Part shown: piece after piece, positions 41,963 through 50,663 of the stretch
How the letters are laid out: each line of letters begins with the position of its first letter
How positions within the stretch are numbered: the first letter of the stretch is position 1
NCBI RefSeq assembly: GCF_000025625.1
Contig: NC_013922.1
Location: forward strand, 1,612,001-1,676,000
Reading direction: 5' to 3'
From: Natrialba magadii ATCC 43099
GTDB lineage: Archaea; Halobacteriota; Halobacteria; Halobacteriales; Natrialbaceae
Length of the DNA stretch: 64,000 nucleotides
Position numbers and translations under genes: made by a program
Notes under the pieces: model-generated
Told to the model about the DNA's origin: nothing
Seen by the model: only the letters and a program-made list of their open reading frames with translations
The model's database searches: none

Positions 41963-44731
41963 TCAGACCCGCTGGCTGGTCGCAGCCAGCTGCGACTGGA
42001 TCTGTTGGACGACGTCGGAGACGCGGCTCCGAGAGCCCAGACGCAACTCGAGTCCGGCCGGCGTCTCGTCGACCTCGTAGACCGAGAGCGGGCCACCCGG
42101 AAGACCCTCAAGATCGAGCGCACCGAGGAGCCCGTCGATCGCCTCGCCGGCCGGGATCGTGAGTTGTGCCTCGTAGCGCGGCTCGTGCAACTCGTCGACG
42201 AGGACGCGCGCCGCCTGCGCGCACGCCCGTTCAGTCGTCGCCTGCGGGATCTCCTCGACAATCTCGGTCCGCGGGTCGCCGTCATAGTCGTCGTGTTCGT
42301 AGCTGCCCGAGACGTTGTACTCGTAGTCGACCACGAGTTCCTCGCCGTCGGCGATGCCGCCGGACTCGCGGATGTCCAACCCACCGGCACCGGTCCGCAG
42401 CTGGTAGTCCAGGTTCGGTCGGTAGCGCGTGCCGTCCTCGGCGCTCCGAACGCGCTCGGTGCCGGTGATGATGTTCTCCTCCTCAAGGGAGACCGCCTCG
42501 CCAGCGACGGCGTCAATCTCCTCGTCTTCGACGTTGTTGCGGCCGCCCTTGACGGTCGCGTGGAGGATCCGTCGGGACTCCTTAGTGACCTCGTAGTCCT
42601 CGATCGGCAACTCGCGGTCGCTCTCGCGTTGTCCGGGACTCGCCCAGTGGACCACGGTCTGGTCGTCATCCTGCCGGATCTCATAGAGTGCGTCGGCATC
42701 TTCGGCCACGGCCGCGATCTCCTCGTCGAGGTCGCCGTCGAGGTCGCGGTTCAGAACGATCGGCGTGTCGTCGAGGATCGCCGTCAGTTCGTAACTGTCG
42801 ACGGCCTGGCCCTCCTGACCGTAGCGTGGTGTCTCTCCCTCGCCGGCGTCACCGTAGCGCGAGAGCGTGATCCGGACGAACAACTCTCCGGTCAGGTCAT
42901 CGAACTCACCGTTGACGGTCGTGGCGTTCGATGCCTCGACCCAGTCGACGGCGTCGTTGCTAATTGCGATCGCCTGGTCACCAGACGTGTCGTCCATCTC
43001 GACGTCGAGCGTACCACCGGCGACCGAGAGGACGGCCGCGTACTGGTCGACCACGACACTCTCAGAGTCCGGCTTGTACGCCGGCCCGTCCAGGTACGGA
43101 TCGTCGTCACTGGGGACCGTCGTGTCGTCGTCAAAGAGGTAGTCGTAGCGGTCGTCATGCAGCGATACCAGATCGGCAGTGAACGAGTTGTCGTTGAAGT
43201 CCGCCGCCTCAAGTCGGATGCGATACGTTCCGGGCGGGATGTCGCCACTGCTCCACTCGTCAGTGTAGCCGAGGTCAGCCAGATTGCCGTCGTCCTCGGG
43301 TGCGCTCCAGAACAGGGGTGTGGATCCGGTGCCTGCCCAAATCACTTGCGAGGCGACCTCTTCGTCGGTCTCGTGGTCGATGAGCGTCAGCGTGATCTGT
43401 GTGTTCCCCGACTCACTCTGGCCGCGGATCGCGGGGCGGACGTACTCCTCGGGAATGGTGTGCTCGATTTCGATCGGTGCAACGCGCTCGATCATGTCGC
43501 CGGGATCGAGCTCCTCCGCGGAACCGCCAGCGTACTCGTCTCCCGACGTCGAGGATGAGCCACTGCTATCCCACAGCTGGTCGTTGGACATGTCGACCAG
43601 GATATTCGAGTTAGTCAACTCGGGCCGGCTTTCGTCGTCGTTGATCGCGATCGGGATTTCAGAGAGGTCCGTGAACTCAGTCAGGTCGTGCCAGTCCTCG
43701 GCAGTCGACGGATCCTGGGCGAGTGCCTCAGTGCGCTCGCTGTCCGGCGGTGTGATCTCTGTCTCGTAGTCGGTATACTCGTCGATCAGTCGTTCGGCCA
43801 GCTCGTGTGCTGGCTCGGCGATGATGTCCTCCTGGACGCGTCTCTCGAGTTGTGTGCCACCGACGCCGACCAGTTCGTCGCGATCGGGCTTAGCGACGAC
43901 GTCCTCGACCTCGTCGACGGGGCGGCGGTCACCGTCCTTCCAGACCGCCATCGGGATCCCCTCGTAGGAGTCTGCGAAGTGGACGTCGTCCTTCGGGACG
44001 GGGATCGTCGTCTCTGGGAGGGCGTTCACTCGCGGTTGGATCTGTGCGCCGTCGAGGATCTGTGGCGTGATCGTAGTGCCAGAGGGGTGCTCAAGTTCGG
44101 TGTGCCAGCCGCGGGGTGGAACAGCGCGCCGAGCGAGTTCGAGATCGGCGGTTCGGATGGTCTCGCTGGCATCACTATCGGCGAACATCCACTGCGTCTG
44201 CGTCCGGATGATGTACTCGTACTCCTTGTCCGGGTAGACGGTCTCATCTATGAACGAGGTTGTAGTGTCCGAGACAGTGCCAACAAGTTCCCAGTCGCGG
44301 TCGTAAGTCACGTGCCGGCGACGGATCTGGTAGGAGCCGCGGAACTCTGCGATATCGTCCCATCCGATTGAGACAGATGTCGGCTCGGTGTCTGTCTCAA
44401 CAGGCGGGTCGGTCGGCACCAGTTTGGTGATCTCCTCAGCAGCGAGCCACTCGCCCGTAACGTAGTCGGTCTGGGTGCGGATTCGGATTGAGTACTGCTC
44501 ACCAGCTAAGATGTCCTCGATGGTGTGATCAAGATCGGCATCGTGAGCGATGGTCACCTCATGCTCGTAGTCGGGGTGGTCGCCGTCGGGATCGTCGTCG
44601 CGTACCTCGAGGCGGTACTCACCGTTGTTCAGAGCCGCATCCCAGAGTGTGCCCAGCGTCTCGACTTCCGATGCATCCAGTGCTAACCCCTCTGCGTCGG
44701 GGAGGTCGGTCGTGAACGTGACTGGTGCCAT
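41963..44731 (-). CDS. Large tail-tip / receptor-binding protein with FN3 domains
   Basis: 922 residues. Two fibronectin type III domains lie at the N-terminus (EYRLEVRDDDPDGD, YSIRIRTQT; then SYQIRRRHVTYDRDWELVG). A central beta-structure region (about 230-620) and a C-terminal domain resembling siphovirus distal-tail/tip proteins follow. Its ATG overlaps the preceding stop (TAATG). As the last gene of the tail module it probably carries host recognition. No enzymatic motif is visible. Confidence 0.75.
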   Translation of the reverse strand: MAPVTFTTDLPDAEGLALDASEVETLGTLWDAALNNGEYRLEVRDDDPDGDHPDYEHEVTIAHDADLDHTIEDILAGEQYSIRIRTQTDYVTGEWLAAEEITKLVPTDPPVETDTEPTSVSIGWDDIAEFRGSYQIRRRHVTYDRDWELVGTVSDTTTSFIDETVYPDKEYEYIIRTQTQWMFADSDASETIRTADLELARRAVPPRGWHTELEHPSGTTITPQILDGAQIQPRVNALPETTIPVPKDDVHFADSYEGIPMAVWKDGDRRPVDEVEDVVAKPDRDELVGVGGTQLERRVQEDIIAEPAHELAERLIDEYTDYETEITPPDSERTEALAQDPSTAEDWHDLTEFTDLSEIPIAINDDESRPELTNSNILVDMSNDQLWDSSGSSSTSGDEYAGGSAEELDPGDMIERVAPIEIEHTIPEEYVRPAIRGQSESGNTQITLTLIDHETDEEVASQVIWAGTGSTPLFWSAPEDDGNLADLGYTDEWSSGDIPPGTYRIRLEAADFNDNSFTADLVSLHDDRYDYLFDDDTTVPSDDDPYLDGPAYKPDSESVVVDQYAAVLSVAGGTLDVEMDDTSGDQAIAISNDAVDWVEASNATTVNGEFDDLTGELFVRITLSRYGDAGEGETPRYGQEGQAVDSYELTAILDDTPIVLNRDLDGDLDEEIAAVAEDADALYEIRQDDDQTVVHWASPGQRESDRELPIEDYEVTKESRRILHATVKGGRNNVEDEEIDAVAGEAVSLEEENIITGTERVRSAEDGTRYRPNLDYQLRTGAGGLDIRESGGIADGEELVVDYEYNVSGSYEHDDYDGDPRTEIVEEIPQATTERACAQAARVLVDELHEPRYEAQLTIPAGEAIDGLLGALDLEGLPGGPLSVYEVDETPAGLELRLGSRSRVSDVVQQIQSQLAATSQRV

Positions 44732-45864
44732 TACTCGTCAGCCCTCGCTGTTGCGTGGTCCGTGTACGTCTCGGCGGTTGCGTCATACTGCTGTCCGTCG
44801 AGCAATTCCGTGGTCTCGAAGGTGACCGTCTCACCTTCGTCGACGGGATCGTAGTCGCTGCCGTCCTGGTCGAACCCGTCCTCGCCGTCCTTTCGCAGCA
44901 GTAGGCGATACCCACTCGAGTTGTTGCTCGGATCGGTCGCCTCGAGTGTGACGAACCGACCGTCGACGGTAGCGACAGAGAAGTCTTCGAGTGCGGGGAG
45001 GTCGGTGATCACCGTGTCGGAGACGCCAGACTCTTCGACGGCATCGCCGGTGTCCCGGCGAACGTAGTAGCTGTAGGGCTCGCCGTCGAGAAGGTCGGTC
45101 TGGGTGTACTCCTCGGTTGATGGGTCGAGGCCGTCGACGACACTGCTGCGGTCGGGGTCGATGACCTCGATGTCGCCCTCGTCGTTGTCGTCATTGATGG
45201 TCCAGCCGACGGTCGCTTCGCGGCCTCCTGCCGTGATCGTGCCGATCGTTGGGGCCGGGAGATCGGTCGTCGCGTCGACTTCCGTAGAGAGATCGGATTC
45301 TCCCGTATGATCGACCGCACTCACCCGGTAGAAGTATTCACGGCCGTTGGTTCGACCGCCGTCGCTGAACTGTGTTGATGACGTTGTACCAACGATGTCG
45401 TAGTCACTTACCGAGGATCCGGACGACCGTGCTCGGTAGATGTTAAACTCGTCTGGGGGGTCAGACGCGCTAATGGAGAGTTGGATAGTGTCATCGGAGA
45501 CGCTACTGACCGACAGGCTCTCGATCTCGATCGTCTGTGCCGACTCGTTGCTTGACGGGTCAGACTCGACACCACTGGTGACTGCTGTCACTCGGTAGTG
45601 GTAGGTCGTTCCGGTGGACGTCCCAGTATCGGTGTAACTGGTTGAACTCGTCGTATCGATATGCTCGTAGTCGTCGAGTGACGTGCTCGAACTGAGTGCA
45701 CGGTAGATGTTGTACTCCTCGGCGTTCTCTTCGGTGTCCCAAGAGATTTCAATGTGGACTCTGGGTTTGGCAACCAACCCTGACGGTGGGTCAGGTTCGT
45801 CGAGGATAAAGTCCACCGATGTCTGAGGTGGACTCTCGGTTGGCCCGAGGTCGAAATCAGCCAT
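44731..45864 (-). CDS. Tail protein of four fibronectin type III repeats
   Basis: 377 residues from the ATG at 45864 (MADFDLGPTESPPQTSVDFI), overlapping the upstream stop. Four FN3 units are visible, two with the EEYNIYRAL/DEFNIYRAR and TYHYRVTAV/EYFYRVSAV strands (about residues 30-120 and 120-205), then two more divergent ones. FN3 strings are usual in tail fibres and bind surface glycans weakly. It is coupled to its neighbours on both sides. Confidence 0.75.
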   Translation of the reverse strand: MADFDLGPTESPPQTSVDFILDEPDPPSGLVAKPRVHIEISWDTEENAEEYNIYRALSSSTSLDDYEHIDTTSSTSYTDTGTSTGTTYHYRVTAVTSGVESDPSSNESAQTIEIESLSVSSVSDDTIQLSISASDPPDEFNIYRARSSGSSVSDYDIVGTTSSTQFSDGGRTNGREYFYRVSAVDHTGESDLSTEVDATTDLPAPTIGTITAGGREATVGWTINDDNDEGDIEVIDPDRSSVVDGLDPSTEEYTQTDLLDGEPYSYYVRRDTGDAVEESGVSDTVITDLPALEDFSVATVDGRFVTLEATDPSNNSSGYRLLLRKDGEDGFDQDGSDYDPVDEGETVTFETTELLDGQQYDATAETYTDHATARADE

Positions 45865-46753
45865 GGTGGACGTCCTTATTCTCATTGTAGTTTTCTATGA
45901 TGTCCTTGTGTGTGAACGGGATGTCAGAAATCCATGCATCATCTATGTAACCATCTGTAGATGAATCTGCATCGTTGCCCCACGATAGACTCCCGCCATC
46001 AGTTTCGTCTGGTAGGTCGTGTTCGTAATCCTCGGCAAGGACTTCTTTGGCGTCCACATACATCCTGATCGTGTTACTGTCTAACACCACAGCTATGTGA
46101 TACCACTCGCCCTCTTCGAGTTCCAAACCGTCCGTCGAAGCTAACCCTCCAACATTGTCGGCTGCCCGGAAGGATAAATCGCCATCGTTGTCTACCCGGA
46201 AATATATACTCTGCTCGTCATCTTCCCGGAAGCCAAATATTGGAGATGCGCTCCCGAAGTCTATGTCATCAATATTGAACCACGCGCCCAGCGAAAACGA
46301 CTGGTCTCGCATCAAATCGATAATAGGGTCAGTGAGAGTTTCGGGGAGATTCACCCGATCGAAGCCACCGGTTAAGCGGATGTGATGGCCGCCGATACCG
46401 CCAGACCTCCACTCGTCATATGCATATGACGCATCATAATCATTCACGCTGTCAGCGACCGTCTCACCTGATCCCTCTGACATCGGCCACCGACCGACGA
46501 ACCCCTTATGCCGGGGCCGGGCGAGTGCGTTCGCTACCGGAGTCGCGACATGCCATTCGTCGCCGGACGATTCGTGGTATGATGGGACAATAATATAGTT
46601 CCCATCCCGTTCGGTTTCGAGCGTATAACTACCACTTCCGTCAGTTTCTGTCCGATCCTCGATTGTGCGCGTCGATTCGTTGATGAGATAGACGGTTACC
46701 CCATCCTGTGCGTTACCAGCGAGTTCGACCGTTCCAGAAATGGTCTCTGTCAT
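45857..46753 (-). CDS. LamG/concanavalin-like receptor-binding protein
   Basis: 298 residues. A small beta domain (GTVELAGNAQDGVTVYLIN, carboxypeptidase-regulatory-like, residues 1-60) precedes a LamG-like lectin domain: GFVGRWPMSEGSGETVADS, SFSLGAWFNIDDI, WYHIAVVLDSNTIRMYVDA, DGYIDDAWISDIPFT. Such domains in tail proteins bind surface polysaccharide or glycan. Slightly more AT-rich codon use than its neighbours suggests a recently exchanged host-range gene. Confidence 0.8.
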   Translation of the reverse strand: MTETISGTVELAGNAQDGVTVYLINESTRTIEDRTETDGSGSYTLETERDGNYIIVPSYHESSGDEWHVATPVANALARPRHKGFVGRWPMSEGSGETVADSVNDYDASYAYDEWRSGGIGGHHIRLTGGFDRVNLPETLTDPIIDLMRDQSFSLGAWFNIDDIDFGSASPIFGFREDDEQSIYFRVDNDGDLSFRAADNVGGLASTDGLELEEGEWYHIAVVLDSNTIRMYVDAKEVLAEDYEHDLPDETDGGSLSWGNDADSSTDGYIDDAWISDIPFTHKDIIENYNENKDVHHG

Positions 46754-46755
46754 GA

Positions 46756-47904
46756 TTACTTTCTCACCTGTGATCGACTGATCAGCCCCTTGGCCGCCTG
46801 CGGATCGACGAGCGCCTCCGCCGCGATCGCCCCGAGCATCTCCTCCACGTCCTCCGGGATCGGCCCCGTCTCGCCACTCGGGATATCGAACAACACACCG
46901 TCTGCTCCACGCGAGAGGATCGCGTCCAGTGCGAACAGATCACCGTCGACATCGAACGTCAGCTGCGCTTTGTCGCGGATCATCGCCACCTCCTGGAGGT
47001 CGACATCCCAGAGCTCGACATCGGCGGGCTGGTCGAGGCCGACGTCGCTCCAGGACTCGTCACTCGAGTCCCACTCCTCGGCTTCAATTGTTCCCTCGGT
47101 CTCGTCGAGGCGCAGCCGGACAAGGCCGTTGTCCATCACAATCTCGTCGTCGAAGTCGTGCTGCGTCGAGAAGAGTGACTGCCAGAGTCGAACCCGTCCG
47201 TCGTCGTTCTTGAGGTACTTCTCTGACTCACCGCGAGTGTCGTACGCAGCGCAGTCGACCGGTGCCTCGTCGGCGTAGTCGATTTCGTAGACGAGCGTCG
47301 GATCCTCCACGCCGACCGCGTCTTTACCGTCGGCGAGATCGTAGGTGTCGACGTCGCCGAACTCCGACTCGCGCGTCTCGATCGGTTCTGCAGGTGCTCG
47401 GTGCTGTGTCTCGCCGTCGAACCACTGGACTTTGCGCGCCGCTGCGGGGACGCCGACCAGCGCGTCCGTCTCGTTGCCGAACTCGTGGTCGGCCTGACGT
47501 GTGTTCGGCTCGACGGCACGGTAGCTGTTCTGCTGTGTTCCCTTGCGCGTGAGTTCGAGATCCCAGACGTAGATGTCGTGGGCGTTTGCGTGGGCGGGCG
47601 GCACCGACGCTGACTCGATCTCGTAGTACCCCGCGTCGGGGTAGCGTCCATCCTCTTGGAACAGTGGCAGGGCCTCGATCGAAGAGTTCGTGAGTTCGCG
47701 CAGTTCCTCGGCGTGGAGTTGGGAATGCCAACTACCAGCGCGGAACTGGCCGTCGAGCGAGAGGTCTGGCGCAGCACTCGAGAGCTGATCGACGACGGCT
47801 TCGTCGCCTTCGAGGACGCCGGCCTGGGCGAGTTGTGATTCGAGGCTGCCCGATTCACCAGTCTGACTGGCTTCTTCGATGGGGATTTTGTACAAGTACT
47901 TCAT
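46756..47904 (-). CDS. Putative distal tail protein
   Basis: 382 residues starting MKYLYKIPIEEASQTGESGS. It has a beta-rich acidic body and a helical end (LGAIAAEALVDPQAAKGLI). No catalytic motif is seen. By position, between the tape-measure-side tail protein and the receptor-binding genes, it fits a baseplate or tail-tip hub protein. The function is inferred from order only. Confidence 0.65.
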   Translation of the reverse strand: MKYLYKIPIEEASQTGESGSLESQLAQAGVLEGDEAVVDQLSSAAPDLSLDGQFRAGSWHSQLHAEELRELTNSSIEALPLFQEDGRYPDAGYYEIESASVPPAHANAHDIYVWDLELTRKGTQQNSYRAVEPNTRQADHEFGNETDALVGVPAAARKVQWFDGETQHRAPAEPIETRESEFGDVDTYDLADGKDAVGVEDPTLVYEIDYADEAPVDCAAYDTRGESEKYLKNDDGRVRLWQSLFSTQHDFDDEIVMDNGLVRLRLDETEGTIEAEEWDSSDESWSDVGLDQPADVELWDVDLQEVAMIRDKAQLTFDVDGDLFALDAILSRGADGVLFDIPSGETGPIPEDVEEMLGAIAAEALVDPQAAKGLISRSQVRK

Positions 47905-47913
47905 AACAAAAGC

Positions 47914-48576
47914 TCACCAGTCGGGGGTGTACTCGCCGAGTTCGGCGACCACTTCGTCGACGGCGTCCTGGACGTCGTCGAGTGCGTCGTCGACGTTCGG
48001 GACCGTCGCCGTTCGGACTAGCGTCAGCGTGATGCTGATCTCCGCGTGATCCTCTTTCGAAATTACGTGACTCTGGACCGCGACCGTGATCGGCTCACTG
48101 AACGGGCCTGCGGAGTCCGAGTACGTGCCGTCAGTGTGGCCGCGGATGTGGAGTTGGGTCTGGCCACCACTGTCGCTGCGTGTCTCGTTGAGCCAGTGGC
48201 GGAGGACATCGACCTGTGCGTCGAGGTCGCCGGGCACAGCGTCGTACTGCGTTGACTCGTCACTCTCCGCGGAGCCGTCGCCCCATTGCGTCGACTCCTC
48301 GGCACCACGGGTCGCGCTGATTGTAATCTGGTCAGTACCTGCCCCACCATCGATGTGGTACCCTTCGCGTCGGCCGAAATCACCACTCGAGATGGGATCG
48401 GTCAGGGCGTCTGGTGCGATGTCGAACGCCTCGGTGACGTACTGACCACGCTCGGAGAGCACGTACGAGCGGTCGAGTTCGTCGGTCGTCTCAAGATCGG
48501 TCTGCAGAACGAACACACCCATCTCGTCGGTGCCGCTAATTGGATCGATTTCGAGGACAATTCGGTCAGAAAGCAT
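47914..48576 (-). CDS. Putative tail protein
   Basis: 220 residues: MLSDRIVLEIDPISGTDEMG, a beta-rich core with RGHTDGTYSDSAGPFSEPIT and a C-terminal helix (DVQDAVDEVVAELGEYTPDW). It follows the tape measure in gene order, where the distal tail (Dit-like) protein is expected. The start lies 70 bp from the divergent rhomboid gene, so a promoter lies here. Assignment by position. Confidence 0.6.
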   Translation of the reverse strand: MLSDRIVLEIDPISGTDEMGVFVLQTDLETTDELDRSYVLSERGQYVTEAFDIAPDALTDPISSGDFGRREGYHIDGGAGTDQITISATRGAEESTQWGDGSAESDESTQYDAVPGDLDAQVDVLRHWLNETRSDSGGQTQLHIRGHTDGTYSDSAGPFSEPITVAVQSHVISKEDHAEISITLTLVRTATVPNVDDALDDVQDAVDEVVAELGEYTPDW

Positions 48577-48646
48577 GAACAGTCACCTCGGGCTGATTGT
48601 CAGACTTGCCAAACGATTTAGGCGTTCGTGGACCGATAGAACGAGT

Positions 48647-49297
48647 ATGGGCCACCAGACGACGCCAGAGCCGGCACCCCTTGCTGAGACCGAGACTGGC
48701 GGCGAGAAGTCGGAGGAGACGTGGGGCGAGGCGCTTGGCCGCAACCCGGTCGTGCAAACGCTTGCGATTATGATGGCAGTCTCTATCCTGGGGTGGAGTG
48801 CGACCGGTGGTCAGGGCATCCCCGACGACTTCGCGGTCGCGATGCCTGTCTTCGATCCCTGGTGGTCGCTCATCACCGCGACGTACGGGCACCTGGACAC
48901 CGCACACCTCATTTCCAACGCGACGATGGTCGCCGTTGCCGGCGGCCTGATCTCGCTGTACTCGTCCGCGATCCGCTTCCACTTGTTCTTTCTCACGACC
49001 GGCGTTCTCTCGTCGATCAGTCAGGTCTACATCGCCGACGCCTTCGGGACATCGCTCGCCGTGATCGGTGCGAGCGGGAGTGCGTTCGCCCTGGGTGGCT
49101 ACATCATCGGGTCGGTCTCCACCGCCGGCGACTCCGAGAAGAGCGGCTCGTTCGGCCCGGTTGCCGTCCTCGTGTTGCTCGCTGCTGGCGGTGTAACGAT
49201 CTGGATGTCGCCGCCCGGAACGGCGTTCGGATCCCACTTCGTCGGCGTGTTGCTCGGCCTGATTGCCGGCCGACTCCATCTCCTGCGGACTCGCTGA
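48647..49297 (+). CDS. Rhomboid-family intramembrane protease carried by the provirus
   Basis: 216 residues from the ATG at 48647 (MGHQTTPEPAPLAETETGGE). About six membrane helices. The catalytic Ser is in GASGSAFALGGY (about residue 143) and the His is in GSHFVGVLLGLIAGRL (about residue 199), forming the Ser-His dyad; HLDTAHLISNATMV supplies the helix-2 His and Asn. It is on the opposite strand to all tail genes, convergent with the tape measure (5-bp gap), as expected for a moron. The soluble N-terminus is acidic. It would cleave a membrane protein of the host or virus. Confidence 0.82.
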   Translation: MGHQTTPEPAPLAETETGGEKSEETWGEALGRNPVVQTLAIMMAVSILGWSATGGQGIPDDFAVAMPVFDPWWSLITATYGHLDTAHLISNATMVAVAGGLISLYSSAIRFHLFFLTTGVLSSISQVYIADAFGTSLAVIGASGSAFALGGYIIGSVSTAGDSEKSGSFGPVAVLVLLAAGGVTIWMSPPGTAFGSHFVGVLLGLIAGRLHLLRTR

Positions 49298-49302
49298 CTC
49301 AG

Positions 49303-50520
49303 TCATCGGAACGCCCTCTCGAGATCGTCGACTCGCCCTTCCAAGTCACTCAGTTCGTCCTCGAGTTCGTCGTACGCACCGTCCAGTTCACGTTCGAGGT
49401 CGCTGACGGCGTCGGCAACGTCTCGGATGTCGTCGACGATGATCTCGGTGTCGAACGTCTGCGTGACGCTGATCTGCTCGATTGCAACGCCACTACCGGC
49501 CGATCCTGACGCGGGTGCCCCTGCCGCGTCAGTGCTTGCCTCTCCCGCAGCTGTTCGGCTGCCCGAGCCCGATGATCGGAATGGTGATACTCTCTCAGCA
49601 ACGGAGTCGGAGAACTCCTCTGCCTTCCTGGCCTGTTCTGCAGACCACTCATCAATTTCGGGTGCGCCAATGTGCTCAAAAACCGGCAGCGGATCTAAGT
49701 CGTCGTCGCCCCCGTCCAAGTCGACGGCGTCCGGATCCGACATTGTGTCCGGAACGCGTGTCTCTGGACCAGGTTCTCGTTGCCTCGTCTCGGTCGTGAT
49801 TGAGATTGTCGGCGGATCCTCGATCTCGAGTGGAGGGACGTCTTCGACGGGTAACGGCTCGACCTCCTCGAGTGGGTACGGTTCCTCGGGGTGGTCGACA
49901 TCGAACACGAGGTCCTCGACGTGTTCGGTTTGGACGCCGAGTTCGAAGTCGTCGATCCGCTCTGTGTCGACGGCGATCTCGAACTGCTCGAGTTCCTCCG
50001 TGTCCACGTCGACGCCGATGTCGTCGATCTCCTCACCCGAGACTGCGACCTCGACCGCGCCGATCTCGTCTGCAGCGACGTCAACGGCGAGATCGTCCGC
50101 GTCGACCGTGATGTCGTCGCCGGCGATCGCGTTCCCAACTGCAGAGCCGACCGCCGAGCCGATCCCGGCACCGATGCCACTCGCAGCGCCGCCAGCGAGG
50201 CCACCAGCACCACCGAGGAGGTCGCCGAAGAGACCACCGCCGCCAGAGTCGCCGTCGATGTCACCGTCCCACCCTTCGAGAATCTCGAGGATGTCTTCCA
50301 GGTTGGCGTGGTTATCGCGACTCCATCGGTGCTCACGTCGGGCACGCCGCTGTGCGCGACCGCCACCCCCGGTTTGGGCAGACATCGTCCCGCCGTCAGT
50401 CATGCCGATCTCAGTCGATCCGATCTCGGACTCGATTTGCTGACGAGCATTTCGGAGTTCGCTGTCCGGGATGTCTATATCGACACGAGCAGTTGTGCCG
50501 AACTCGTTCCCGTCAGTCAT
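49303..50520 (-). CDS. Tape-measure protein
   Basis: 405 residues, placed directly after the frameshifted chaperone and overlapping its extension's stop, as in lambda G-GT-H. A Gly/Ala-rich hydrophobic segment (about residues 95-135, e.g. LLGGAGGLAGGAASGIGAGI) is typical of tape measures. The rest is a repeated DVDDLAVDVAADEIG-like pattern and a C-terminal coiled coil (about residues 365-403, LERELDGAYDELEDELSDLE). It is short, which predicts a short tail. Confidence 0.75.
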   Translation of the reverse strand: MTDGNEFGTTARVDIDIPDSELRNARQQIESEIGSTEIGMTDGGTMSAQTGGGGRAQRRARREHRWSRDNHANLEDILEILEGWDGDIDGDSGGGGLFGDLLGGAGGLAGGAASGIGAGIGSAVGSAVGNAIAGDDITVDADDLAVDVAADEIGAVEVAVSGEEIDDIGVDVDTEELEQFEIAVDTERIDDFELGVQTEHVEDLVFDVDHPEEPYPLEEVEPLPVEDVPPLEIEDPPTISITTETRQREPGPETRVPDTMSDPDAVDLDGGDDDLDPLPVFEHIGAPEIDEWSAEQARKAEEFSDSVAERVSPFRSSGSGSRTAAGEASTDAAGAPASGSAGSGVAIEQISVTQTFDTEIIVDDIRDVADAVSDLERELDGAYDELEDELSDLEGRVDDLERAFR

Positions 50521-50663
50521 GGATAGCCTCGGTCTTCGGCGCGGTTAGCAAGTAACACGAGGTAGTCGACCGGCGTCTGCAGAATATCCGGGTAGCTCAT
50601 TCCATGGGCGAGGGCGACGACGATGAGTTCGTCGAACCGCTCTCGCCCTCGCTCCTGTTTCCC
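50517..50663 (-). CDS. Tail-assembly chaperone extension made by -1 frameshift (GT-like)
   Basis: The -1 frame entered at the heptamer is open from 50663 to the stop at 50517-50519. It encodes a 46-residue tail beginning QERGRERFDELIVVALAHGM, with a hydrophobic helical pattern through YLVLLANRAEDRGYP. The extended product would be 193 residues against 166 for the in-frame product. The stop overlaps the tape-measure ATG. This is the lambda G/GT arrangement and is needed there for tail assembly. Confidence 0.75.
   Translation of the reverse strand, partial: GKQERGRERFDELIVVALAHGMSYPDILQTPVDYLVLLANRAEDRGYP

Noticed and set aside
41885-43558. 557-residue plus-strand frame over the last tail gene
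   Set aside because: Antisense to the 922-residue tail protein; not acidic in the expected pattern and no domain.
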